Shown here one piece after another: positions 13,956 to 19,815 of a DNA stretch of 19,815 nucleotides. Origin of the DNA: DASRRB01 sp036732755 (GTDB lineage: Bacteria > Planctomycetota > B15-G4 > SIAN01); assembly GCA_036732755.1 (NCBI GenBank), contig DAINBU010000097.1, positions 1 through 19,815 of the forward strand, written 5' to 3'. A program made the translations under genes and the position numbers. Below the pieces are notes generated by a model. The model was not told where the DNA came from. It saw only the letters and a program-made list of their open reading frames with translations, and searched no databases. Positions within the stretch are counted from its first letter, which is position 1; each line of letters opens with the position of its first letter.

Positions 13956-14990
13956 TCACGCCCCGCGCGCGCGCGCGACGCCGCGCAGCCGCGCCAGCGC
14001 GGAATCCCCGAGGCGCGCAAGCGCCGAATCAAGAATCCCGCCGATCAGCCGGTCGTGGCTCCAGCCCGCCCTCTCCGCGAGGACGCAGAGGTCGCTCCAG
14101 CCCGGATTGAGGCCGGGCAGCGGATTGGCCTCGATGAACTTGAGCGTGCCGTCGCACGTGCAACGCAGGTCGACGCGGCCGACGTCGCGGCACTGCAGCG
14201 CGCGGTACGCGGCGAGCGCCACGCGCTCGACGCGCGCGACGAACTCGGGCGGGCGTTTTGGCGGGACGTGGTAGGCGACGTTCTCGGAGAAGACGCGCTT
14301 CACCTCGATCGAGTAGATGAAGTTCTCCGTGCCACCCTGGAGCGGCACGATCTCCATCACCCCGAGCGCGCGCGCGTCGGCGCCGCTGCCCAGGATGCCG
14401 ACGGTGAACTCCGGCCCGGCGCAGAACTCCTCGACGAGCGCCGGCTCCCGATAGTCGGCGAGCAGCCGCGCGAGCTGCTTCTCGAGCTGCGCGCGGTCGT
14501 CGCAGCGCGAGCCGCTGCGCACGCCCATGCTCGACCCCTCCCAGAGCGGCTTCGCGATGAGCGGGAAGGCGATCTCGACGCGCGCCGCGTCCTCGACGCG
14601 CTCGGCGACGAACGAGCGCGGCGTCGCGACGCCGGCCGCGGCGACCAGCCGCTTGGCCGTCTCCTTGTCGAGCGCGGCCGCCAGCGTGAGCGGATCGCTG
14701 TGGGTGCACGGGATGCCGAGCATCTCGCAGACGGCCGGCACGTGCGCCTCGCGCGAGCGCGAGCCGGCCCCCTCCGCGATGTTGAAGACGAGCTCCGGCG
14801 GCTCGCGCAGCACCGCTTCGAGGAAGCGCCGCCCCCCGCCGAGGCGCCGGACCGTGTGCCCGCGCGCGGCGAGCGCCGCGGCGATGGCGTCGACGGTGCG
14901 CTCCGAGTCGTACTCCTCGAGCCGGTCGTCGGGGCCGTCGGCAGCCGCCGCGAAGTCGCTCTTCAGGTCGAACGCGAGGCCGATGTTCAC
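13956..14990 (-). CDS. ATP-grasp ligase, D-Ala-D-Ala-ligase-like (first of pair)
   Basis: A 344-residue ATP-dependent carboxylate-amine ligase, exactly as long as the next gene and clearly its paralogue in plan. PELVFNIAEG and LGIPCTHSDPLTLAAALDK (91-109) match the Ddl N-terminal region. AKPLWEGSSMGVRSG (146-160) keeps the GSSxG substrate loop, DVGRVDLRC (269-277) precedes the metal strand, and EANPLPGLNPGWSDL (287-301) keeps a Ddl-like N-x-x-P-G motif. It is therefore closer to true Ddl than its neighbour but differs enough to doubt D-Ala-D-Ala synthesis. The GTG at 14990 follows the aminomutase stop by 29 bases; GGAATGG is the only possible ribosome site. The C-terminus carries a 24-base tandem duplication. 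Confidence 0.82.
   Translation of the reverse strand: MNIGLAFDLKSDFAAAADGPDDRLEEYDSERTVDAIAAALAARGHTVRRLGGGRRFLEAVLREPPELVFNIAEGAGSRSREAHVPAVCEMLGIPCTHSDPLTLAAALDKETAKRLVAAAGVATPRSFVAERVEDAARVEIAFPLIAKPLWEGSSMGVRSGSRCDDRAQLEKQLARLLADYREPALVEEFCAGPEFTVGILGSGADARALGVMEIVPLQGGTENFIYSIEVKRVFSENVAYHVPPKRPPEFVARVERVALAAYRALQCRDVGRVDLRCTCDGTLKFIEANPLPGLNPGWSDLCVLAERAGWSHDRLIGGILDSALARLGDSALARLRGVARARGA
13983..14030 (-). repeat. 24-bp tandem duplication at a ligase C-terminus
   Basis: Two adjacent 24-base units (14030-14007 and 14006-13983 on the minus strand) encode DSALARLG and DSALARLR at the end of the first ATP-grasp protein. They differ at a handful of positions, mostly silent. The frame is kept, so this is a small in-frame slippage duplication that lengthens the final helix. 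Confidence 0.65.
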
Positions 14991-15019
14991 GGTGCCATTC
15001 CGGTGGGAGTTTCGCGCGC

Positions 15020-16300
15020 CTACTGGCCGTCGCGCGCGAAGCCGCGGTGGGCCCACTTGCTCGCGCCCGCCGCCGCCGCCGCCGCCTTCTGGCGCGCGAC
15101 CTCGGCGTCGGGCATCCGCTCGTGGTAGTCGAACTCGCGGCCCTGGAAGTTGCGCAGCCGGGCGCGGCCGCCGGCGCGATCGTAGGCGAGCAGGTACTGC
15201 GGGTTGACCGGTACCTTGCCGCCGCCGCCCGGCGCGTCGATCACGTACTGAGGGATCGCGAGCCCGCTGGTGTGGCCGCGCAGCCCCTCGATGATCTCGA
15301 GCCCCTTTTCGATCGTGGTCCGCATGTGCTCGCTGCCGCGCACCGGATCGCAGTGGTAGAGGTAGTAGGGGCGCACGCGCATCCGCATCAGCGCGTGCAC
15401 GAGCTGCTTCATGGTCTCGACGTCGTCGTTCACCCCCTTCAGCAGCACCGCTTGATTGTTGAGCGGAATGCCGGCGCGCGTGAGGCGGTCGCAGGCGCGC
15501 GCCGCCTCGCGCGTGCACTCGCGCGGGTGGTTGAAGTGGACGTTGACCCAGAGCGGGTGGTGTTTCTGCAGCATCTCGCACAGCTCGTCGTCGACGCGCT
15601 GCGGCAGCGAGACGGGGATGCGCGTGCCGATGCGGACGATTTCGAGGTGCGGGACGGCGCGCAGCTTCGACAGGATCGAGTCGAGCTTGGCGGTCGAGCA
15701 GGTGAGCGGGTCGCCGCCCGACACGACGACGTCCCGCACGCTCGGCGTACGAGCGATGTAGTCGACCATCTGGTCGATTTGCAAATCTGGGACGGCGTCT
15801 TCGTACATGATCCGCTTGCGCGTGCAGTAGCGGCAGTAGACCGCGCACGAGTTGCTGATGACCATCAGCACGCGGTCGGGGTAGCGGTGCGTGATGCCGG
15901 GCACCGGCGAGAACTTCTCCTCGCCGAGCGGATCCTCGTCGCCGACGTCGCGGTACTGGTACTCCTCGTCGAGCGGCACCGCCTGGCGCAGGATCGGATC
16001 GTCGGGGTCGTCGGCGTCGATCAGCGCGAAGTAGTAGGGCGGGATGCCCATCCGGAAGTCGCGCAGCACCGCGCGGCGGCGCTCCCACTCTGCCGTCGCG
16101 ACCGGCAGGTGCCTCAGGTGACGATCGAGCTGCTCGAGGGTCGTCACGCGGTTGCGGAACTGCCAGCGCCAGTCGTTCCAGTCGGCGTCCGGAACGTCGG
16201 GGAAGTAGCGGGCGCGGCCGCTGCGCGCGGTCGCGACGGACTCGGCGTTTCGCAGGTCAGGCGCCACCGTGGGCAGCGCGACGCCGCGGGGCTCGCTCAC
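15020..16300 (-). CDS. kamA: lysine 2,3-aminomutase (KamA-type radical SAM/PLP enzyme)
   Basis: A 426-residue enzyme converting L-lysine to L-beta-lysine by radical 1,2-amino migration. The cluster cysteines are C152, C156 and C159 (SCAVYCRYC). The PLP lysine is K362 in DAPGGGGKVPV. The two aspartates that hold the lysine side chain in the Clostridium subterminale enzyme (D293 and D330) align with D318 (YHCDPVRG) and D355 (YVIDAPGGGG), with constant spacing to K362. Full KamA length and the DWNDWRWQFRN start argue against the shorter EF-P-modifying EpmB. The C-terminal CNCDVC-type zinc site of the clostridial enzyme is absent. The GTG at 16300 has GGAG about seven bases upstream. First gene of the minus-strand operon; it is 458 bp from the divergent phosphodiesterase-like gene. 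Confidence 0.9.
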   Translation of the reverse strand: MSEPRGVALPTVAPDLRNAESVATARSGRARYFPDVPDADWNDWRWQFRNRVTTLEQLDRHLRHLPVATAEWERRRAVLRDFRMGIPPYYFALIDADDPDDPILRQAVPLDEEYQYRDVGDEDPLGEEKFSPVPGITHRYPDRVLMVISNSCAVYCRYCTRKRIMYEDAVPDLQIDQMVDYIARTPSVRDVVVSGGDPLTCSTAKLDSILSKLRAVPHLEIVRIGTRIPVSLPQRVDDELCEMLQKHHPLWVNVHFNHPRECTREAARACDRLTRAGIPLNNQAVLLKGVNDDVETMKQLVHALMRMRVRPYYLYHCDPVRGSEHMRTTIEKGLEIIEGLRGHTSGLAIPQYVIDAPGGGGKVPVNPQYLLAYDRAGGRARLRNFQGREFDYHERMPDAEVARQKAAAAAAGASKWAHRGFARDGQ

Positions 16301-16392
16301 GAACGGTCTCCGTTGGACCTCGCAGACGACGTCCGCCCGAGGCGGAGACGCGAGGAAATGGACGGGGCGCAGGATCGCGGCGCGCGCGAGAC

Positions 16393-16410
16393 GTCGAGGG
16401 ACCCCTCGAC
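16393..16410. promoter_or_regulatory. 18-bp dyad upstream of the aminomutase operon
   Basis: GTCGAGGG (16393-16400) and CCCTCGAC (16403-16410) are perfect inverted arms around two bases. The right arm can instead form CCTCG/CGAGG (16404-16408 with 16413-16417). It lies about 95-110 bases before the kamA start, a suitable place for an operator or a leader hairpin. Confidence 0.4.
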
Positions 16411-16549
16411 CACGAGGAGCATCGTCCGAATCCGAGGGTCCGGAACCGGGGCTCGCATGCGGCAAGCCCGTCGCTCACCTTCATTGCGGAAGGCGGGGTC
16501 GCGCGGCGCCGTCGGCAGACCCGTCCGCACGGCGTCCGTTCGACGCGAC

Positions 16550-16617
16550 CCGATCTTTCCACCCGCAGTGGAAGGTCGGAGCGTGCAGTTCGCCACCGAC
16601 CGTGGGGAAAAGATCGG
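16550..16617 (+). promoter_or_regulatory. hairpin with a competing downstream arm in the leader of the phosphatase-like gene
   Basis: On the plus strand CCGATCTTTCCAC (16550-16562) can pair with GTGGAAGGTCGG (16568-16579), with one bulge and one G-T pair, around a CCGCA loop. The same first arm, CCGATCTTT (16550-16558), has a perfect partner AAAGATCGG at 16609-16617. Two mutually exclusive pairings of one arm are what an attenuator or RNA switch would show, but no known riboswitch class is recognised. Confidence 0.35.
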
Positions 16618-16758
16618 CGGGGATGATAGGAGGGGTCGGAGGGGCGGCAAGCGGAGAATCGCCGGCGGCGGGACGCCGATCGACGCGGTGAACTTGAAGC
16701 GGGCGGACGGCCGTATGACGATGCGCGGCTCCGGCCGCTGTCCCCCGAAGAGACCTGC

Positions 16759-18894
16759 ATGAAAGCGCTCCGCGCCTGTTGCTCCGGCCTGCTGATCGGG
16801 CTCCTGGTCGGCGCCGGGCTCTTCCTCTTCGCGCGGCTGCGCTTTCCCGCCTTCCTCGCGGCGGGCGGTGACGCGGCGACGCTCGTCTCCTGGTTCGCCT
16901 TCGGCGTCGGCGCGCCCGCGCTGCTCCTGGGTTGGGCGTTCGGGCGGCGCGGCGTCGGGATCGCCGGCGGGCTCGCGGTCGCGCTGGTCGCGGGCGGGCT
17001 CGCCGCGCTCTTCGCCGCGACGCCGAGCCCCGCGGTCGTGGGCGGAGTGGCGCTCGTCGCGGGCGTCGTCGCCGGCGTCGTCTTCGCGCGGCCGTTCTTC
17101 TTCGAGGGGCGGCGCGGGCGGATCGGCCTCGGCGTCGCAACGTTGCTGCTGCTCGTCGCGGGCGGCGTCGCCTCCCCTTCGCGCTCCGCGCCGCCGTCCG
17201 CCCCCGCGGCGGCCGGCGCGGGCCGGCCGAAGATCTTCGTGTTCGGCCTCGACGCCGGCACGTGGACGATCCTGAACGAGCTCTTCCACGACGGCCGGCT
17301 GCCGAACCTGCGCCGGCTGCGCGATGAAGGATCCAGCGGCATCCTCCGCTCCGAGGTCGCGTCGTTCTCGCCGCGCGTCTGGACGACGATCGCCACCGGC
17401 AAGTTGCCGGCGAAGCACGGCGTGATCGACTTCGAGTGCTGCCAGAACGAGCACCTGAAGACGCGCCGCCTGTGGGAAATACTGCAGTCGCCGGCCGGCG
17501 GGAGCTGGAGCGTCGGCCTGTTCCAGTGGCTCATGACCTGGCCGCCCGATCCGTTCGAGCCGTTCATCGTGCCTGCCTGGATGGCGCGCGGCCCGGAGAC
17601 GCAGCCGCCCGAGCTCGGCTTCATCAAGCAGATGGAAATCGCGTTCCAGAAGGGCGACGTCGACCACGGGCTGCACGACGACGCGAAGCGCATGAAGACG
17701 ATCACGACGCTGCGCGACTGGGCGCGCGCCTACCTCGAGCACGGGCTGCGCTTCTCCACGGCGATGCGCTGCCTCGACAAGCTGCTCGCGGCGGAGAGCG
17801 TCGCCGACGCGCTCGCCGCGGAGGCCGGGACGGCGAAGCCCGTCGGCGACGCGCGCGGGCTGCTGCGCTACGCGGCGCGCCGCACCATCCAGCTCTGGCT
17901 CAACGGCGACGTCTACCTCGACCTCTACCGCCGCACGCAGCCCGACTTCAGCTGCATGATCCTGTACGGCACCGACAACCTCGCCCACAAGTTCTGGCAG
18001 CACCACTTCCCCGACGACTTCAGTCTGCCGCGTGAGCAGGCCGCCCCCTTCGCGAAGGTGCTGACCGACTACTACGAGGCGGCCGACGCGCTGCTCGGAG
18101 AGATCGTGCCGCTCCTGCCGGCCGAGACGACGATCGCGGTCGTCTCCGACCACGGCTTCTCGTCGCACGGCGAGGGCGGCGCCGCGACGCAGCGCGAGAT
18201 GCGGCCCAACCTGACGCGGCTGGTCGAGATGGCGGGCGTCGCCGACGACAAGGTCGCGACCGCGGTCGTCGCGACGCACGGCTTCGTCCGGCCCAAGACG
18301 AACGACGCCGACGCGTCGAAGCACGCCTTCGACCAGCTCGTCGCCTTCTTCGAGCACTGCGTCGCCGTCGAGGGCGGCAAGCGGGCCTTCACGCTCAAGG
18401 TGCTCGAATCGGCGGAGCTCCAGGTCGACGTGAACCTCGACGCCGACCTGCAGCCCGGCTCGCGCATCGCGACGCCGGCCGGCGAGGTCGCCTTCGACCA
18501 GCTGGCCGCGATCGAGGACCGCAGCGGCAACCACCACCCCGACGGGATCGTGCTCTTGAAGGGTCCCCACGTCCGGCGCGGCCACCACGTGACCGGGGCG
18601 CGCCTGCAGGACGTGACGCCGACGCTCCTCTACCTCGAGGGCAAGGCGGTCGGCGCCGACATGGACGGCGTCGTGCTCTACGACGTGGTCGACCCCGCCT
18701 TCTTCGAGAAGAACGGCGACGCGGAGCGCATCGAGAGCTGGGACCCCCGCGTCCCGATCGAGCGCGACCGTTCGATCGTCGGCGACGAGTCGATCTGGAA
18801 GGCGGAAGCGATCCGGATCGGCTACGTCGGCGGCGGCGAATCGACGAAGCCCGCGCCGCGCGAAGGCGAGAAGGGGTCGCCGAAGAAGGAGTGA
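16759..18894 (+). CDS. membrane-anchored alkaline-phosphatase-superfamily phosphodiesterase
   Basis: A 711-residue protein. Five hydrophobic helices fill residues 7-138, then a Ser/Ala/Pro linker, then a type I phosphodiesterase/nucleotide pyrophosphatase domain from about 156. All metal and nucleophile positions can be traced: D165 (FGLDAG), T209 as nucleophile in SPRVWTTIATGKLPAKHG, D406 and H410 (GTDNLAHKFW), D464-H465 (VVSDHGFSSHG) and H592 (GNHHPDGI). This is a complete two-zinc site, so it should be active on a phosphate mono- or diester. Five helices would place the catalytic domain outside the cytoplasm if the N-terminus is inside. The end is a charged low-complexity tail. GAAGAGA lies five to eleven bases before the ATG. 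The substrate is unknown; relatives are annotated from nucleotide to lipid-headgroup hydrolases. Confidence 0.86.
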   Translation: MKALRACCSGLLIGLLVGAGLFLFARLRFPAFLAAGGDAATLVSWFAFGVGAPALLLGWAFGRRGVGIAGGLAVALVAGGLAALFAATPSPAVVGGVALVAGVVAGVVFARPFFFEGRRGRIGLGVATLLLLVAGGVASPSRSAPPSAPAAAGAGRPKIFVFGLDAGTWTILNELFHDGRLPNLRRLRDEGSSGILRSEVASFSPRVWTTIATGKLPAKHGVIDFECCQNEHLKTRRLWEILQSPAGGSWSVGLFQWLMTWPPDPFEPFIVPAWMARGPETQPPELGFIKQMEIAFQKGDVDHGLHDDAKRMKTITTLRDWARAYLEHGLRFSTAMRCLDKLLAAESVADALAAEAGTAKPVGDARGLLRYAARRTIQLWLNGDVYLDLYRRTQPDFSCMILYGTDNLAHKFWQHHFPDDFSLPREQAAPFAKVLTDYYEAADALLGEIVPLLPAETTIAVVSDHGFSSHGEGGAATQREMRPNLTRLVEMAGVADDKVATAVVATHGFVRPKTNDADASKHAFDQLVAFFEHCVAVEGGKRAFTLKVLESAELQVDVNLDADLQPGSRIATPAGEVAFDQLAAIEDRSGNHHPDGIVLLKGPHVRRGHHVTGARLQDVTPTLLYLEGKAVGADMDGVVLYDVVDPAFFEKNGDAERIESWDPRVPIERDRSIVGDESIWKAEAIRIGYVGGGESTKPAPREGEKGSPKKE

Positions 18895-18909
18895 GCGCGC
18901 GCGGCGGCG

Positions 18910-18935
18910 ATCCCGATCGGACGACGAATCGGGAT
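18910..18935. repeat. hairpin at the tRNA 3' end / after the phosphatase-like gene
   Basis: ATCCCGAT (18910-18917) and ATCGGGAT (18928-18935) are perfect 8-bp inverted arms around a 10-base loop. It follows the plus-strand stop by 15 bases and abuts the encoded CCA of the minus-strand tRNA. There is no T-run in either direction. It could serve as a terminator-like barrier for either transcript or as a tRNA trailer structure. Confidence 0.4.
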
Positions 18936-19009
18936 GGAGCGGGTGATGAGGATTGAACTCACGACAACCACGTTGGCAACGTGGTGCTCTACCACTGAGC
19001 TACACCCGC
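18935..19009 (-). tRNA. tRNA-Gly (anticodon GCC)
   Basis: On the minus strand a full cloverleaf can be drawn: acceptor GCGGGTG (19009-19003) with CACCCGC (18945-18939), D arm GCTC-AGTGGTA-GAGC, anticodon arm CCACG-TTGCCAA-CGTGG giving GCC, a five-base variable loop, and T arm GTGAG-TTCAATC-CTCAT with one G-U pair. The discriminator base is T, as usual in bacterial tRNA-Gly, and CCA is encoded (18937-18935). It lies 46 bases downstream of the ThiD-type gene on the same strand. Confidence 0.95.
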
Positions 19010-19055
19010 CCGGGAAACACGAGGGGCGGGAAGGTAGCGCGAGCGCGCGAAGGTG

Positions 19056-19815
19056 TCAAACCTCGGGAACGCGCGCGAGGCCGAGGTAGCGACGACCCGC
19101 GCCGATCGGATGCGCGTCGCGTCGCGCGCGCGCGAGCCAGCGTCGCGCCGCGCGCACCGAATCGGCGATGGAAGAGCCGCGCGCGAGACCGGCCGCGATT
19201 GCGCTCGCGAGCGCGCAGCCGGTGCCGCGCGGCGATTCGCCCGGCTCGCGCGGCTGCGCGAGGTCGGCGTCGCCCGCGGCGCCGCGCAGACGGTCGACGA
19301 CGGTCCGATCGCGGCGCGCGAGGAGGTGGCCCCCTTTCAGGAGGACGCTGCGCGGCCCGAGCTCGAGCAGCGCGCGCGCGGCCGCGTCGGGATCCCGCGC
19401 GACGTCCTCGGGCGCGACGCCGAGCAGCGCGGCCGCCTCGAGCGCATTGGGGGTGAGCAGGTCGACGCGCGGCAGGAGGCGCTCGCGCAGCCGCCGGACC
19501 GCCTTCGTCGAGAGGGCCGCCGGCCCGCGCGTCGGCGCGAGCACCGGGTCGAGCACGATCGGCGGCCAGCGGCTGTGTGAGAAGAGGCGCGCGAGCCCGT
19601 CGATCCACGCCTCGTCGGCGAGCATCCCGATCTGCACCGCCCCGAGGCGCGCCGCGGCGCGGACGCATTCGATCCGGGCGCGGCCGCTGCGCCACGGGAG
19701 CGGCTCGATCGCGACGACCCCGCGCGCGCTCTGGAGCGTAAAACAGCTCGCGACCGCCGCCCCGTGCACGCCGTGCAGCGCGAGGACCTTCAAGTCGAGC
19801 TCGAGGCCGGCGCCG
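19056..19815 (-). CDS. thiD: hydroxymethylpyrimidine/phosphomethylpyrimidine kinase, N-terminus cut by window edge
   Basis: Phosphorylates HMP and HMP-phosphate in thiamine biosynthesis (ribokinase-like fold, cytoplasmic). The frame runs through the right edge. The visible start GAGLELDLKVLALHGVHGAA corresponds to the GAGIQADLKTFAALGVYG block near residue 20 of ThiD, so about 20 residues are missing and the TTG at 19793 is not a real start. Further landmarks are QIGMLAD, VLDPVLAPTRG, LLTPNALEAAALLG, VLLKGGHLL and SPRGTGCALASAIAAGLARG, which holds the anion-hole GTGC with the conserved Cys. The hinge and C-terminal region are diverged from well-studied ThiD, so a related pyrimidine or vitamin kinase is possible. 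No other thi gene is seen in the window. Confidence 0.83.
   Translation of the reverse strand, partial: GAGLELDLKVLALHGVHGAAVASCFTLQSARGVVAIEPLPWRSGRARIECVRAAARLGAVQIGMLADEAWIDGLARLFSHSRWPPIVLDPVLAPTRGPAALSTKAVRRLRERLLPRVDLLTPNALEAAALLGVAPEDVARDPDAAARALLELGPRSVLLKGGHLLARRDRTVVDRLRGAAGDADLAQPREPGESPRGTGCALASAIAAGLARGSSIADSVRAARRWLARARRDAHPIGAGRRYLGLARVPEV

Larger units (their letters stand above)
16301..16758. other. divergent intergenic region without a supported gene
   Basis: 458 bases between the starts of the aminomutase operon and the membrane phosphatase-like gene. Open frames cross it because of the base composition, but none has a family signal or ribosome site that I can support. It holds an 18-bp dyad, a hairpin with an alternative partner, and presumably both promoters. 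No convincing -35/-10 pair was found; TATGAC near 16714 is the best -10 look-alike for the plus strand, but its upstream TTGAAG is too close (14 bases). Confidence 0.6.

Noticed and set aside
15020..16088. A fused aminomutase-frame/ATP-grasp protein starting at 16088
   Set aside because: The upstream part in that frame is an Arg-rich shadow of kamA; the real ligase begins at GTG 14990 with a normal N-terminal domain.
15020..16300. EpmB (EF-P lysyl modification) as identity of the aminomutase
   Set aside because: Full-length KamA plan, an N-terminal extension typical of KamA, and no EF-P or EpmA gene nearby.
16297..18588. A 763-codon open frame on the minus strand opposite the phosphatase-like gene
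   Set aside because: Low-complexity Arg/Ala/Glu product without motifs, while the plus strand has a complete catalytic set.
18910..18935. Confident intrinsic terminator for the phosphatase-like gene
   Set aside because: The stem is good but there is no T-run, and it abuts the tRNA end, so it is listed only as a hairpin.
19056..19793. ThiD starting at TTG 19793 as a complete gene
   Set aside because: The frame continues to the window edge with GAGLELD, the conserved ThiD block, so the gene is cut, not short.
1..19815. Mobile element, phage or integron content
   Set aside because: No transposase, integrase, terminal inverted repeat or shift in codon use was seen; the tRNA has no adjacent duplicated end.

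Overview
The window is very GC-rich (by eye about 70%), densely coded bacterial DNA with 15 protein genes, one possible gene end at the left edge and one tRNA. No insertion sequence, phage gene or CRISPR array is visible, so it reads as chromosome. Planctomycetota is my best guess for the source. The reasons are the exported SAM methyltransferase with a TIAPTMSYEGGPWL core, the small secreted helical protein with a GGHRxKA motif, the CehA/McbA-type exported hydrolase, and the many Ala/Pro-rich linkers after signal peptides. This rests on family familiarity, not on a marker gene; Myxococcota or Acidobacteriota remain possible.

Layout, left to right. (1) 73-2121 (+) is an exported CehA/McbA-type metallohydrolase; it meets, tail to tail, an exported VIT-domain protein with a degenerate vWA-like region (2138-4006, -). 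(2) 4127-4978 (+) is an atypical Nudix protein that overlaps the end of an exported methyltransferase (4954-5766, -), which in turn overlaps an upstream four-module zinc-ribbon protein (5742-6509, -). (3) A small secreted helical protein (6508-6831, +) shares the start tetranucleotide CATG with the zinc-ribbon gene and ends in a textbook intrinsic terminator. (4) A Gly/Ala/Pro-rich exported protein (6939-7940, -) and a Pseudomonas stutzeri-type L-rhamnose isomerase (8024-9319, -) are followed by a DinB-fold protein with a Lys-rich tail (9397-10119, +). (5) A B12-binding-type radical SAM protein (10136-11707, -) has a plausible promoter. (6) Five tightly packed genes run on the minus strand from 16300 to 11822: a lysine 2,3-aminomutase, two Ddl-like ATP-grasp ligases of identical length, a GNAT acetyltransferase and a YkgJ-type cysteine-cluster protein. 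(7) A 458-bp divergent intergenic region with several dyads separates that operon from a membrane-anchored alkaline-phosphatase-superfamily enzyme (16759-18894, +). (8) tRNA-Gly(GCC) and a ThiD-type kinase cut by the right edge lie on the minus strand.

The most interesting unit is the KamA/ATP-grasp/ATP-grasp/GNAT/YkgJ operon. The aminomutase keeps both lysine-recognising aspartates and the PLP lysine, so it should make beta-lysine. Two carboxylate-amine ligases and an acetyltransferase with overlapping or near-touching reading frames suggest that the product is built into an acylated beta-lysine peptide or conjugate. Such a product could be an osmolyte, a cell-wall modifier or a small secondary metabolite. 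The chemistry of the individual families is established; the combined pathway is inference.
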